DNA of 64,000 nt from Gammaproteobacteria bacterium (GTDB lineage Bacteria > Pseudomonadota > Gammaproteobacteria > UBA6186 > Azoamicaceae): assembly GCA_030431675.1 (NCBI GenBank), contig JAUIIV010000002.1, positions 62,001 to 126,000 of the forward strand, in the 5' to 3' direction. The notes beneath the pieces are model-generated. The model was not told where the DNA came from, did no database searches, and saw only the letters and a list, made by a program, of their open reading frames with translations. A program made the translations under genes and the position numbers. Below are positions 9,461 through 19,069 of the stretch, in pieces (position 1 is the first letter of the stretch; every line of letters begins with the position of its first letter).

Positions 9461-10488
9461 AAACTTGCAGCCTCTGCCTTAGCCCATTCTTGGTACCATG
9501 TGATAAACTTGCTGATACCGATCTCGACACTCGTAGATGGTTGATAATCTACAGACTTAATCAAGTTATTAACATCAGCAAAAGTATCTGGCACATCCCC
9601 GGCTTGTAGGGGCAATAGTTTAACTATAGCTTTTTTACCTAGGTATTCTTCAATCAATTGAATATAAGTCATAAGTTGTACAGGATTATTATTACCTATG
9701 TTATAAACTCTCCACGGTGCCGAGCTAGTTGCTGGATCTGGCTTATGCGGATTAAAATCGGGATTAGCTGTAACAGTTTTATCACAAACTTTTACAATAC
9801 CAGTCACAATATCGTCTATATAAGTAAAATCTCGCATATGAGCGCCGTGATTAAATACCTCAATTGGTTCTCCAGAGGCAATTGCCTTAGTAAATTTAAA
9901 TAATGCCATATCAGGACGTCCCCACGGACCATATACTGTGAAGAACCGCAATCCAGTAGTTGGCAAATTATATAAACTACTATAACTATGTGCCATAATC
10001 TCATTTGATCTTTTTGTAGCGCCATAAAAAGATAATGGATGATTTACTGGTACATTCTCAGAAAATGGCAAGCTTGCATTTAAGCCATATACAGAGCTAG
10101 AAGAGGCATAAACTAGATGTTCTACATGTTGCGCACGACATCCTTCTAATATATTTAAAAAACCGACTAAGTTACTCTGTACGTATGCATGTGGATTATC
10201 AATTGAATACCGAACTCCAGCTTGAGCTGCTAGATGTATAACCTTGGCAAATATCTGATCAGTGAACAGCTTTTCCATTGCGACACGGTCACTTATATCA
10301 ATTTTGCTAAATGTAAAATTATCGCGATGTGTATGTTTGTTTAACTCTCGCAAGCGCGCCTCTTTGAGATAGACACTATAATAGTCATTTAGATTATCTA
10401 TACCAACTACTGTATGCCCGTCGCTAAGCAAACGCTGAGCTGTGTGAAATCCTATAAATCCCGCTACTCCTGTAACTAATATTTTCAT
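9448..10488 (-). CDS. UDP-uronate 4-epimerase (CapI/LspL-type SDR)
   Basis: A 346-residue extended [21 protein letters not shown] carries the GxxGxxG NAD-binding loop, and the YGATK motif gives the catalytic Tyr and Lys. The C-terminal block [13 protein letters not shown]...[16 protein letters not shown] is characteristic of the CapI/LspL UDP-glucuronate 4-epimerase group. It resembles that group more than the WbpP/TviC group that usually partners TviB-type dehydrogenases. Its start overlaps the tviB stop by 4 nt. The substrate is therefore either UDP-GlcA or the UDP-GlcNAcA made by the gene before it. Confidence 0.88.
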   Translation of the reverse strand: MKILVTGVAGFIGFHTAQRLLSDGHTVVGIDNLNDYYSVYLKEARLRELNKHTHRDNFTFSKIDISDRVAMEKLFTDQIFAKVIHLAAQAGVRYSIDNPHAYVQSNLVGFLNILEGCRAQHVEHLVYASSSSVYGLNASLPFSENVPVNHPLSFYGATKRSNEIMAHSYSSLYNLPTTGLRFFTVYGPWGRPDMALFKFTKAIASGEPIEVFNHGAHMRDFTYIDDIVTGIVKVCDKTVTANPDFNPHKPDPATSSAPWRVYNIGNNNPVQLMTYIQLIEEYLGKKAIVKLLPLQAGDVPDTFADVNNLIKSVDYQPSTSVEIGISKFITWYQEWAKAEAASLCVE

Positions 10489-11732
10489 AATCTACCGTCT
10501 GTTTCCTGTGCACTAAAAGCATATTTAACGTCATATACCACGTGCTTGTCCTTGCCCAAATTTTGTATCTGTTTTATGCCCATTTCTTTAAAGAAATTAT
10601 GCGCAACTGCTACAATAACTGCATCGTATTTACCCTGCGGTATATTACCTTCTCCGTGGACATATGGATCAAACACTTTTACTTTTGCACCACAATATGT
10701 CAACTCATCAACAATATCACCTACTCTGGTATTGCGCACATCCGAGCAGTTTTCTTTAAATGTATATCCTAAAATTAAAATATCTGCATCTAGTACATGA
10801 ATCTTTTTAGACAACATAATCTTTATTACCTGCTCAGCTACATACTTACCCATATTGTCATTTATTCTACGTCCCGCAAGAATGATTTCTGGATGATATC
10901 CTACCGCTTGAGCTTTATGTGTTAAGTAATAAGGGTCAACCCCAATACAATGACCACCTACCAAGCCAGGATTAAATGGCATAAAATTCCATTTAGTTGC
11001 TGCAGCATTTAATATTTCTTGAGTATCTAAATTTAGCTTATTAAAAATAATTGCTAACTCATTGACTAAAGCAATATTCAAGTCACGCTGCGTATTCTCT
11101 ATCACCTTAGCAGCCTCAGCAACCTTAATAGAACTAACTTTATGGGTGCCTGCCGGAACAATTTTTTTGTATAAAGCATCTACAAAATCAGTTGCTTCTG
11201 GTGTGGAGCCTGCAGTAACTTTTATAATATCGGCAACTGTTCTATTCTTGTCTCCTGGATTCATACGCTCTGGACTATAACCAACAAAAAAATCTTCGTT
11301 GCAACGTAATTTTGAACCTTGCTCTAAAATAGGAACACACTCTTCTTCCAACGCCCCAGGGTAAACAGTAGATTCATAAATAACCACTTGCTTAGGTTTA
11401 AGATATTTTGCTACAAGTTGCGAAGCACCCTGCATAGCAGTTAAGTCTGGATTGCGATTACTATCAATAGGTGTTGGTACCGTTACTATATAAACGTTGT
11501 ATTCACCGAGATCTTCCTCTTTATCACTAAAAGTCAGTTTAGATACTTCTTGGAGTTGCTCTGTACTAAACTCTCCGTTTAAGTCTAATTTGTCGTTTAA
11601 AGTTTGCACGCGCTCTTGATCAACATCAAAGCCCAATACATTAAAATGCTTTGCGAATGCCATAGCAACAGGCAAACCAACATACCCAAGTCCAATCACT
11701 GCAATTTTTATATCTTGCTCATTAATAAGCAT
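10485..11732 (-). CDS. tviB: UDP-N-acetylglucosamine 6-dehydrogenase
   Basis: This enzyme oxidises C6 of UDP-GlcNAc with two NAD+ to give the uronic acid precursor of acidic surface polysaccharides. Starting at the ATG at 11732 gives [20 protein letters not shown], which aligns with Salmonella TviB. The TTG at 11750 would overlap the previous gene and lacks homology. Visible motifs are the GLGYVG Rossmann loop, the invariant [20 protein letters not shown] helix and the catalytic Cys in [12 protein letters not shown]. Similarity to TviB as I recall it continues to the C-terminus ([22 protein letters not shown]). The gene begins 10 bases after the stop of the 915-residue unknown, implying co-transcription. 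Confidence 0.93.
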   Translation of the reverse strand: MLINEQDIKIAVIGLGYVGLPVAMAFAKHFNVLGFDVDQERVQTLNDKLDLNGEFSTEQLQEVSKLTFSDKEEDLGEYNVYIVTVPTPIDSNRNPDLTAMQGASQLVAKYLKPKQVVIYESTVYPGALEEECVPILEQGSKLRCNEDFFVGYSPERMNPGDKNRTVADIIKVTAGSTPEATDFVDALYKKIVPAGTHKVSSIKVAEAAKVIENTQRDLNIALVNELAIIFNKLNLDTQEILNAAATKWNFMPFNPGLVGGHCIGVDPYYLTHKAQAVGYHPEIILAGRRINDNMGKYVAEQVIKIMLSKKIHVLDADILILGYTFKENCSDVRNTRVGDIVDELTYCGAKVKVFDPYVHGEGNIPQGKYDAVIVAVAHNFFKEMGIKQIQNLGKDKHVVYDVKYAFSAQETDGRL

Positions 11733-11742
11733 ACTGACCAAC

Positions 11743-14487
11743 CTATTCAAGGCCCAAAGCTGGCATTATATCATTAGACTCTGGTAATAACAGCCTCAAG
11801 CGCCCAAGAACAACTCCTAACTCAGAGGCTAACGACCCTTCTACAATTTTATAAAAAGAACTTTCTAAAGCGCGATATACTGCTAGTTTATGTTGGACAC
11901 TAGCTAACTCCGCGTGTGTACTACGAGCCATTGCACTCGTAGTCTGTGCCTGTAGACGCTTTGCTTGAATTTCTCTCTGGATCTCTGTAAACAAATCTGG
12001 ATGTGCTTGTAAATCAGTATGTAGTACATCAGCTGTACTAAACCAACGTTGATAAAGAAGTCCAAGCTTTGTGTAATCAATAACCTTATTACAAGTTGTC
12101 ACAGGGTGCCCTGTAACTTGATTTTTACAACCATCCATACTAATCCAATCAAAATTAGTATGTTTTAGCGGATATTGAAACTTCTGCCTGTAGTATTGTT
12201 CAAAACGCGCTGCAGCAGATGGCAAGTAATAAACATGCACACTGGTAGCGAGCACGTAATTACGTGATTGATAATCAAATATTATATCTACTTTCATTTT
12301 TACCTGCTGTGCATGCAGAGGCATATTAATGGCGGTATATGAGATATGTACTTCCGTAAAAGTGTTACTCTGCAACACAGTATACTCTGCCCTTATGCTA
12401 CCGATTTGATAATATGTAGCGATAGAATATTCATCTGGTATAGCATAATTATCCCACAAACTAGTTAAATCCCAACCAACAGCGGTAAATCTCTCAAGTT
12501 GCCGCTCCCAAGGTGCAGGCTGGGCAATTTTGCATAAAACTGGTAATTCTGCCGGTGGGGCTAATTGTTGCATAATATCTGCCTCACGATGCTGCAATTG
12601 CTGGATGGCAAGATTTATATTATTAAATAAAACTGTATTATGACGTAAGTCAGCAATATATGTGCTTACTATTTCTCCTTGCTCTAAGATACCGTGCAAG
12701 ATTTTGGATTCCGGTACAACCATATTACTATCAAGCAAATCTGCCAACGCTGTGGCAGCTAGCAGCCAAGTTGGCATATGGGGTAAATCTTCTGGAAGAG
12801 ATACACTAAACTGTTGATTCGCATATTTATTCAGCAATCCCAAAATAGGATCTGGTTGTGTAACTCGCAAAATTGCCTCATCACAAAGAGTACGTCCATT
12901 TGCCTTAGGATGTTTAGCTTTATACAATAACCACATCTGCAGCTTAAATTTTACATCTGGCACACTCAATGAGGCTTGATCATTATAAGTATTTGCATAA
13001 TCAAATTGCTCCAAGGGATCACGAATATACTCTATATATAAATCACTAAACTCCAAGTGAATACTGTATTCAATATTCAACAACTGCTGCCAATTACGTT
13101 GATCAAATTGCTGCCAATGCGCTACAAATTCTATAATACTAGCAAATCCATGTTGTAACTTAGCTAGCAATTCATGGTGTTGCAGTTCTATTTTGCGGTG
13201 CAACTCAGCAAAATGCCATTGGATAACTTTTTGTAGCAAAACTATTTCATGTAAAGTTTTGTCGACAGTGGTATTTGAAGGCGGAATATTTCTTTGTTTA
13301 TTCTTGAGTAGTAACTTTCCTAGGGCTGTACAAATTGCTAATGGTAATGCGACACTAGCTCCTCCGGGTGCGGCCAATAACCCAGTATAAGTTTTTACAC
13401 CATTAGTGACTGCAGTTCCTAATTTGCTCAAAAAACCATTGTTAGTTAAGCTTCCCAGATTGCTTAGCAAAATACCACTTGCTTCACTAAAGTTAACTGC
13501 TTGTAGATTACCTGTCTTCAATTCCGCATAAGACTGCTTTAGCGTAATTAAACACAAACCACTAACTGCTATTTTTTCTAGCGGTGGACAATCTATATCT
13601 TTTGCTAATTTTGCGATTATCCCACAAGTTGCAGCATAACGTTGATTACTATGTACAATCTGTAGCAACTCTTCATCGTATAATCCTACTTTTCTACTTT
13701 TGTCGCGCAACAACCGCGCTGTACTTTTTGCAAAAGGGATCTCTAAATTGGTTAATATGTCCTCTACAGAACAACTAACCTGTAATTTAGGCAAATGCAG
13801 TTGAGCTAGCCAATGTATATAATCAATAATGTTTGCAGCGCATGTTAGTTTGGTTTGCTTTAGTTCTAAGGCCATGATGCGCATAGCGTTTACTACTAAG
13901 TTGATACTCTGGGATGGATGTAAGTTTGGATTTTCTAGACTCAATAATGCAGGCACTACTGCACGTAATATAACCCCTGCTTTTTGTAATTCACCACATG
14001 CGAAAACGGTTCCACTATGTTCTACAATGCTAGTAAACATCTGAGCTTGTAACTTATCATGCAACTGTTCTTCAGCAGCAACTAATGTGCGTTGTAAATA
14101 TTCGCTACCATCTGTAGGCAATTTACTGCGTATATGAGTGAGAATACCCTGTAGAGCTAATTCACGACGCTCAGTCTGCTGCCGAATATCAGCTATTTCT
14201 AAAACACTAGGCAATCGCTCACACATTAAGTCGCCCAAGGCACTTAACTCAGGATCTGCAAATTCACGTCTTAGCTCTGCACCAATACATACCGATAAAT
14301 AAGCTGCGTCTGTCTGCTGGCTATAGTCTCTAATTAATTGATTTATTTTGCTTCGTTTACCTGGCCCAAACTCATTACGAATAGTACGGTCTAATATTGA
14401 GCCTTCTACCACAGGGATACCAAAATCTTTAAAAATCTGCCTAAGTACGGATACGCGTTGAGCAACTGACATTGAAGACTTGAACAT
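11743..14487 (-). CDS. Large unknown protein heading the polysaccharide operon
   Basis: About 914 residues with no family I recognise. It is mostly helical: an N-terminal helical region, a glycine/alanine-rich hydrophobic stretch near residues 370-395 ([20 protein letters not shown]), then a long Gln- and His-rich helical region. A beta-rich section lies around residues 680-760 ([19 protein letters not shown]). No signal peptide is evident. The ATG at 14487 is used here; a TTG just before it and an ATG at 14472 are alternatives, none with a clear ribosome binding site. Its stop lies 10 nt before tviB, so it is probably co-transcribed with the glycan genes, yet it shows no glycan-enzyme motif. 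It could equally be an effector-like gene that shares the promoter. Confidence 0.75.
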   Translation of the reverse strand: MFKSSMSVAQRVSVLRQIFKDFGIPVVEGSILDRTIRNEFGPGKRSKINQLIRDYSQQTDAAYLSVCIGAELRREFADPELSALGDLMCERLPSVLEIADIRQQTERRELALQGILTHIRSKLPTDGSEYLQRTLVAAEEQLHDKLQAQMFTSIVEHSGTVFACGELQKAGVILRAVVPALLSLENPNLHPSQSINLVVNAMRIMALELKQTKLTCAANIIDYIHWLAQLHLPKLQVSCSVEDILTNLEIPFAKSTARLLRDKSRKVGLYDEELLQIVHSNQRYAATCGIIAKLAKDIDCPPLEKIAVSGLCLITLKQSYAELKTGNLQAVNFSEASGILLSNLGSLTNNGFLSKLGTAVTNGVKTYTGLLAAPGGASVALPLAICTALGKLLLKNKQRNIPPSNTTVDKTLHEIVLLQKVIQWHFAELHRKIELQHHELLAKLQHGFASIIEFVAHWQQFDQRNWQQLLNIEYSIHLEFSDLYIEYIRDPLEQFDYANTYNDQASLSVPDVKFKLQMWLLYKAKHPKANGRTLCDEAILRVTQPDPILGLLNKYANQQFSVSLPEDLPHMPTWLLAATALADLLDSNMVVPESKILHGILEQGEIVSTYIADLRHNTVLFNNINLAIQQLQHREADIMQQLAPPAELPVLCKIAQPAPWERQLERFTAVGWDLTSLWDNYAIPDEYSIATYYQIGSIRAEYTVLQSNTFTEVHISYTAINMPLHAQQVKMKVDIIFDYQSRNYVLATSVHVYYLPSAAARFEQYYRQKFQYPLKHTNFDWISMDGCKNQVTGHPVTTCNKVIDYTKLGLLYQRWFSTADVLHTDLQAHPDLFTEIQREIQAKRLQAQTTSAMARSTHAELASVQHKLAVYRALESSFYKIVEGSLASELGVVLGRLRLLLPESNDIMPALGLE

Positions 14488-14537
14488 CAAGTTAGACTAG
14501 TGCAGCGATTAATAAAATAATATACTTAAAATATTGA

Positions 14538-14560
14538 GATTATCTGCAAAGAAGATAATC
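14538..14560. promoter_or_regulatory. Inverted repeat between divergent genes
   Basis: Perfect 8-bp arms GATTATCT and AGATAATC with a 7-base spacer sit in the 157-bp gap between the start of the 915-residue gene (minus) and the kinase-like gene (plus). Since both genes are transcribed away from it, a shared operator is more likely than a terminator. A TTGACA at about 14593 could be a -35 for the kinase-like gene. Confidence 0.35.
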
Positions 14561-14644
14561 ATTATACTTTGATTAAATGAAGTTGCTTATTTTGACAGAA
14601 AATTCAACAGCAAATTTTTGTGATAGCAATAACAAGGATAAGTT

Positions 14645-16381
14645 ATGCCATATGTAGTTACAGACAAACTTGATTTATATGCTTTATCTGATGATGAAAA
14701 GAAAAAAGTTACACATTTGCATCTTGCGTTTAATGATTTACACAGACATATAGCACAAAATCGCAAGAAACAAGATTTTCTCCATGCGCTAACTACATGC
14801 ACCTCATTACGCTATCTTAATATACAAGATAATGATCTGTCAGCAGAAGAAATTGCAGAGATTAAGGAATCATGCACCAACCTACATGTGCAATATCATT
14901 GCTTTACAGGAAAGCAGTATATTAGTGCTGAGATGCAATCTATGCCCAAAGATGCATATCAATTATTAGACATAGCTAGACATTGGCAAAAACAATATCC
15001 ACATATAGTAAAGTTTCACCGTGCGAATAAAGATCCCAGCAAAACATTACATTCCCTAACAGAAATGACGGTTAACTCACAATACTCTGTGTTAATTCTC
15101 CCTGACGGTAACCCGGTAATTTTGCTACGCACAAACATGTTATCACGTAAGTTTTCTGAATATAAGCAAGATCACGGCAATACAGCCACAGTCGCATTTG
15201 GTAAGTATGAGCCAAAGAATGATGCTGTAAGTATTAAAGTGGGTATTACACAATTTAAAGGTGCTACAAACCAATATATACCTATTGAAGTGGTTATAAA
15301 GTGTGCCTTTTCTACTTACGATAATAACTGCTTCACACGGGAAAGTATATTTACTCAAGCTGCGGATATACATATTGGGTTACAAAGACGTAATAGTTGG
15401 CATAGCAAGTCATTTGCTAAGGATTATATAATCTCAAGATTGACCTCTCAAGAAGATGCTCATGAATGGCTTAGTAAAAACGTTGATTTGCTCGAACTTA
15501 AGTCTCTTACACCAAATATTAAATATGCAATTTCGATGATTCTTGAAGTCATGCAAGCACATACTATGGGCTTTGCATTACTAGATGTCAAGCCAGAAAA
15601 TTTTACCTTGGACGGATTTTATGCTAAGTTTATTGACTTTGGAAGTGCACACCTTTTCTCTGACCATCCAATACAACTAGCTGAAGAAACAAAAACGAGT
15701 AATAGATACGCATGCCAACAATTACTAGATGCATGCAGGCATAAAGTAAAAATTATAGTTAATGCACAGCTAGATCACTACGCACTAGCTATAGTGCTAC
15801 GAGAATTCTTATACCCTTTTTCAATGTTGTTAAGCAGAAAATGGTATTTCCATAGGGAAGGATGCGCACACATAGACACCGCCTTAGACAGCCACTTTTT
15901 CGCTGGCATGCAAAAAAACATATCAGATCAGAAAACAATAGAAATGCTCCAACAATACATAAATGACTATCCAAAACACAATTTTTTAGAGTTTGCAAAG
16001 CATTTTTTTACTACATTTTCTGAGCTTGCATTACATGTGATTAAAATACGAGCAATTACTATAATTGATAGAATTAAGGGCTTAGCGCGAAATGTAGATT
16101 CTGTTATGGACTATTTACAGTCTAAACATTGCTTGAATGTAGACGGTATGATTGATGCTATGCAGGCTGACCAACCCTTAGCTAATTTTACAATCATTAT
16201 CAATTGGCTTTGCAAGTTACAAATTACCGAAGTGTATTTAGTTCTTTATAGTAGTTCTACAGATTTATCATCTCTAAAGAAACTATGGGGGGCTCCAAAT
16301 AAAGATATTAGTGAGCTTGATAAACCATACGAGCAGCACACTGAAGTTGAGAGCTATTTAAGAAAAAAATTGACTATTTAA
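14645..16381 (+). CDS. Eukaryotic-type protein kinase-like protein with N-terminal leucine-rich segment
   Basis: A 578-residue protein. Residues about 45-85 (CTSLRYLNIQDNDLSAEEI) resemble leucine-rich repeats. A kinase-like domain follows, with candidate ATP-binding lysine K219 in IEVVIKCAF, a catalytic loop LLDVKPEN (312-319, Asp314 as the base, Asn319 for metal) and a DFG motif at 331-333. The HRD His is replaced by Leu. Residues 400-578 are helical and unassigned. There is no signal peptide or transmembrane segment. AAGGA lies 6-10 bases before the ATG. Bacterial kinases of this kind with LRR segments are common among translocated effectors, which is inference here. Its stop overlaps the convergent ATPase gene by 4 nt. 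Confidence 0.72.
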   Translation: MPYVVTDKLDLYALSDDEKKKVTHLHLAFNDLHRHIAQNRKKQDFLHALTTCTSLRYLNIQDNDLSAEEIAEIKESCTNLHVQYHCFTGKQYISAEMQSMPKDAYQLLDIARHWQKQYPHIVKFHRANKDPSKTLHSLTEMTVNSQYSVLILPDGNPVILLRTNMLSRKFSEYKQDHGNTATVAFGKYEPKNDAVSIKVGITQFKGATNQYIPIEVVIKCAFSTYDNNCFTRESIFTQAADIHIGLQRRNSWHSKSFAKDYIISRLTSQEDAHEWLSKNVDLLELKSLTPNIKYAISMILEVMQAHTMGFALLDVKPENFTLDGFYAKFIDFGSAHLFSDHPIQLAEETKTSNRYACQQLLDACRHKVKIIVNAQLDHYALAIVLREFLYPFSMLLSRKWYFHREGCAHIDTALDSHFFAGMQKNISDQKTIEMLQQYINDYPKHNFLEFAKHFFTTFSELALHVIKIRAITIIDRIKGLARNVDSVMDYLQSKHCLNVDGMIDAMQADQPLANFTIIINWLCKLQITEVYLVLYSSSTDLSSLKKLWGAPNKDISELDKPYEQHTEVESYLRKKLTI

Positions 16382-17505
16382 AGAAGTTCCTGATTGATAT
16401 TTGCTAACCAATTTTTTAGTGAACGCACCTCTACACCATCATAAAACTGCTCTTGGTGTAAATTTAATACTAATTGTATACATTTTTTTGGTGCGACAAA
16501 TTTTTTAAAGTAATTAAAATTGTTAGATATAGTACTATCGCTAGTTTTTACTTCTATTAAGTAAATATTACTATCGATTTCGATATAAAAATCTATTTCT
16601 CTACCGTCTTTAGTACGGCAGTAGTTAAATTTAGTTTCTTTGCCTGCTATATCTTCTAAAAAACTTAATCTTTTTAAAATTGATATGGCAACAATATTTT
16701 CTAATTGTGCAGCAGAGTCCTTAACCGCTGCAATATCAAAGCAATAAAACTTAGGCTCTTTCAATAAACTTCTTGCAATATTATTGCTATAAGGCATTAC
16801 CTTAAAAATAACATACATATTCTCTAGAATTTCACACCAGCGCTTAATTGTACTATGATCTTTATGCAAATCTCTTGCTAGATTGCTATAAGAAATACCA
16901 GAGCCAACCCGACCTTTAATTAATTCTGTCAATACCTCAATACTTTTTATATCTGCAACTGATTTGTCATCTATTAAGTCTTGTCGTAAAATTATATCAA
17001 AGTGGGTTCTACGCCAACGCTGGTAATACTCTCTACTGCCAGACAAATATGGCTCAGGAAATCCTCCACACTCAATCAGTGTATTAAAAACTTTGTCTAC
17101 ATCGTGTTCATGTAACTCTACTATTTCTGCTATGTCTAGCGGAAATAGTCTAAATTGAAAATATCTACCTGCTAAAGAGTCTCCGACTTTACGATAAGTA
17201 TCTAATTTTGCGCTACCAGTAACAACTATTTTTTGTTGTAGTCCTTGTTTATCATATAACCCCTTTAAATACTTTTTCCAATCCTTATATTTATGAAATT
17301 CATCTAAAATTAACAATTTCTTACGCTTATCCCATGACATCTGATTAATAGTTACCACATCCTCTGCATAATCTAAATTCAGATACTCTACATCAGCCCC
17401 TAAAGCTTTGGCTAAAGTTGTTTTGCCACACTGCCGAGCTCCAGTGATTATTATGATTTTATGCTCCAGGTCCTGCTGTACATAGCTTGTTAAATATCGA
17501 TTCAT
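16378..17505 (-). CDS. DUF4143-family AAA ATPase
   Basis: A 375-residue ATPase of the family that combines an N-terminal AAA domain with a C-terminal DUF4143 nuclease-like domain. Walker A is GARQCGKTT (residues 22-30), Walker B is LLILDEFHKY, and the sensor region reads VVTGSAKLDTYRKVGDSLAGRYF. The C-terminus has EIDFYIEIDSNIYLIEVKTSD, like an endonuclease-fold D...ExK core. Family members are widespread in mobile or accessory DNA, and their function is not established. A second, broken copy of this family lies at 23186. The promoter region carries a distinctive repeated motif. Confidence 0.85.
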   Translation of the reverse strand: MNRYLTSYVQQDLEHKIIIITGARQCGKTTLAKALGADVEYLNLDYAEDVVTINQMSWDKRKKLLILDEFHKYKDWKKYLKGLYDKQGLQQKIVVTGSAKLDTYRKVGDSLAGRYFQFRLFPLDIAEIVELHEHDVDKVFNTLIECGGFPEPYLSGSREYYQRWRRTHFDIILRQDLIDDKSVADIKSIEVLTELIKGRVGSGISYSNLARDLHKDHSTIKRWCEILENMYVIFKVMPYSNNIARSLLKEPKFYCFDIAAVKDSAAQLENIVAISILKRLSFLEDIAGKETKFNYCRTKDGREIDFYIEIDSNIYLIEVKTSDSTISNNFNYFKKFVAPKKCIQLVLNLHQEQFYDGVEVRSLKNWLANINQELL

Positions 17506-17507
17506 CT

Positions 17508-17551
17508 GACTATTTTAGCACTCACCCAAAAATAGTCAAGACTATTTTGGG
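17508..17551. promoter_or_regulatory. Triple GACTATTTT motif upstream of the ATPase gene
   Basis: GACTATTTT occurs directly at 17508-17516, inverted as AAAATAGTC at 17529-17537, and directly again at 17540-17548. The last two form a near-perfect palindrome extended by CCC/GGG. The first copy begins only 2 bases from the start codon. This looks like a repressor operator cluster. Confidence 0.4.
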
Positions 17552-17646
17552 ATACACCCTGAAATGGTCTGAATTAAGTGATAAAAGACTACATACACCT
17601 AGTGCAAATTAGGTAATGTAAAATATGGAAAACATGGCTTCATACA

Positions 17647-17677
17647 AACTAAATGTACATCTCGAAGGCGCCGTCGG
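17647..17677 (-). repeat. Direct repeat, left copy, flanking HigBA
   Basis: These 31 bases match 18398-18428 at 30 of 31 positions in the same orientation. On the minus strand they read as codons for DGAFEMYI plus a stop, a second copy of the C-terminus of the secreted protein at 18400-18987. The repeat is much richer in G+C than its surroundings. Confidence 0.85.
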
Positions 17678-17688
17678 CGTGAATTTAC

Positions 17689-18009
17689 TCACACCCGACC
17701 AGAGATTTGCGGCCCGGGAGCTGAAGAACTATATGGTCTGATATGCCTTAGAGCATCTTTAATCTCTTTCTTCTTCTCTTCTAAGTCATAATCCTGTTGT
17801 AAGCCAAGCCAAAATCCTGGACTAGTGCCAAAATACTTAGATAAGCGTAGATCTGTGTCTGCAGTTATAGCTCTCCTTTCAAGAACTATTTCATTTATTC
17901 TACGTGGAGGAACTCCAATTTCACGCGCAAGCTTATTTTGACTTAATTCCATTGGCATTAAGAATTCTTCTAATAATATTTCACCTGGATGTATATTTTT
18001 AAGTCCCAA
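17689..18009 (-). CDS. higA: HigA-type antitoxin (XRE family)
   Basis: A 106-residue helix-turn-helix protein that neutralises HigB and represses the operon. GLKNIHPGEILLEEFLMPM then LSQNKLAREIGVPPRRINEIV is the HigA/VapI signature, with the recognition helix at about residues 34-47. The tail SPGFWLGLQQDYDLE is also typical. It lies 10 nt downstream of the toxin gene, the usual toxin-first order of higBA. The last residues run to within 11 bases of the left 31-bp repeat. Length is normal for the family. Confidence 0.93.
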   Translation of the reverse strand: MGLKNIHPGEILLEEFLMPMELSQNKLAREIGVPPRRINEIVLERRAITADTDLRLSKYFGTSPGFWLGLQQDYDLEEKKKEIKDALRHIRPYSSSAPGPQISGRV

Positions 18010-18019
18010 GTTATTAACC

Positions 18020-18298
18020 TCAATGATAGTCTACAATTTCAACGTCTAAGGCTTCATCACGCCATAGAAAGCATATGCACCATTGGCTATTAATCCTAAT
18101 GCTATACTGCCCCTTACGACTTCCCTTTAAAATTTCTAGCCTATTGCCAGGGGGTATTCTCATATCATCTATATTGTTTGCAGAATTTAGCATACGTAAT
18201 TTTCTACGAGCTATATGCTGAATACTACGTGGCAACTTTTTAGAGACAAAGCCATCCCATATTTTTTGCGTCTCCTTACATCTAAATTTTATAGACAT
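18020..18298 (-). CDS. higB: HigB-type toxin (RelE superfamily mRNA interferase)
   Basis: A 92-residue ribosome-dependent mRNA nuclease. SIKFRCKETQKIWDGFVSKKLP, then LRMLNSANNIDDMRIPPGNRLE, GQYSIRINSQWCICFLW and the ending VEIVDYH are the standard HigB landmarks. Basic residues and the C-terminal His of the active site are retained, so the toxin looks functional. It is the first gene of the module, with a perfect palindrome in its promoter. Confidence 0.93.
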   Translation of the reverse strand: MSIKFRCKETQKIWDGFVSKKLPRSIQHIARRKLRMLNSANNIDDMRIPPGNRLEILKGSRKGQYSIRINSQWCICFLWRDEALDVEIVDYH

Positions 18299-18324
18299 GT
18301 GTTTTTAATCATATATTATTTCTT

Positions 18325-18345
18325 ACTATAACGCAATGCGTTATA
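18325..18345 (-). promoter_or_regulatory. higBA promoter and palindromic operator
   Basis: TATAACGCA (18327-18335) and TGCGTTATA (18337-18345) form a perfect palindrome with a 1-base centre. On the minus strand a -10-like TATAGT (18325-18330) overlaps its edge, 27 bases before the higB start. HigA proteins bind palindromes over their own promoters, so this is the probable autorepression site. Confidence 0.6.
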
Positions 18346-18397
18346 ATACACTAGATTATATCGAGTTACAATATAGTGACATTATATACATGGCAAA

Positions 18398-18428
18398 AAC
18401 TACATGTACATCTCGAAGGCGCCGTCGG
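18398..18428 (-). repeat. Direct repeat, right copy (3' end of the secreted-protein gene)
   Basis: This is the partner of 17647-17677. It contains the last codons (DGAFEMYM) and stop of the gene at 18400. The two copies bracket about 720 bp that hold only higBA. Confidence 0.85.
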
Positions 18429-18987
18429 AGTTTATGTAGTAATAGAAGTGCTCGCCTTGACGATTCACATGCTCATCAAATACAAATGGATCAGAGTTTT
18501 GATCTAAATTGAGGGTCTTGCGCCAGCTAGCAGTGCTCATACCCATCGTCTGACAAATTAAAGCTCGTGCTACGGGGAAATTTTTTACATCGCGAATATA
18601 CAATACAGTGGCATGTTGTCGATATGATGCATACTCATCACTCGCCAACTCACCCCCAGTCATTAAGAAACAAGAGAAAGGCATTTCGTTAACCAACTTT
18701 AATCCTTCGTGCTGGTCTATAACAATTGCTGGCATCAAAAATTTCTGCTTTGGAGCCATAGTAAATAGGCGCTCCAAGCTAGGATTAAATAAAAGGCGTC
18801 CACTACCCTGCTCGATAGAAATCATACCACCTTGTGGTATAGCTTCCTTGATTCTGGACACTATTAAGTCACTGTCATCGGGAGCCTTCACATTGGTTTC
18901 ATCGGGCAAATTCGCATTTGCAAATACCATAGAAGCCGGAAACGCTAACAATATCAGTAATACTAGTTTCTTCATAGTTCGAGCCAT
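18400..18987 (-). CDS. Small exported protein of unknown function
   Basis: A 195-residue protein with a clear Sec signal peptide (MKKLVLLILLAFPASMVFANA, starting either at the first ATG or at the in-frame ATG four codons later). The mature part is soluble and mixed alpha/beta (IPQGGMISIEQGSGRLLFNP; HATVLYIRDVKNFPVARALI), with two cysteines (in FSCFLM and ALICQTM). I recognise no family. Its extreme 3' end is the sequence duplicated on the far side of higBA, so the present C-terminus may have been supplied by the inserted module. Confidence 0.75.
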   Translation of the reverse strand: MARTMKKLVLLILLAFPASMVFANANLPDETNVKAPDDSDLIVSRIKEAIPQGGMISIEQGSGRLLFNPSLERLFTMAPKQKFLMPAIVIDQHEGLKLVNEMPFSCFLMTGGELASDEYASYRQHATVLYIRDVKNFPVARALICQTMGMSTASWRKTLNLDQNSDPFVFDEHVNRQGEHFYYYINSDGAFEMYM

Positions 18988-19069
18988 TTGTTATGTTTAT
19001 TACTATGTGCACTACATAGTATAAGCAAGAAATGGCCAAGAGGAAAATTATGAATGGTAAATACTAAGT

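Noticed and set aside
10542..10800. Plus-strand frames inside tviB
   Set aside because: Shadows of a conserved gene, overlapping one another in two frames.
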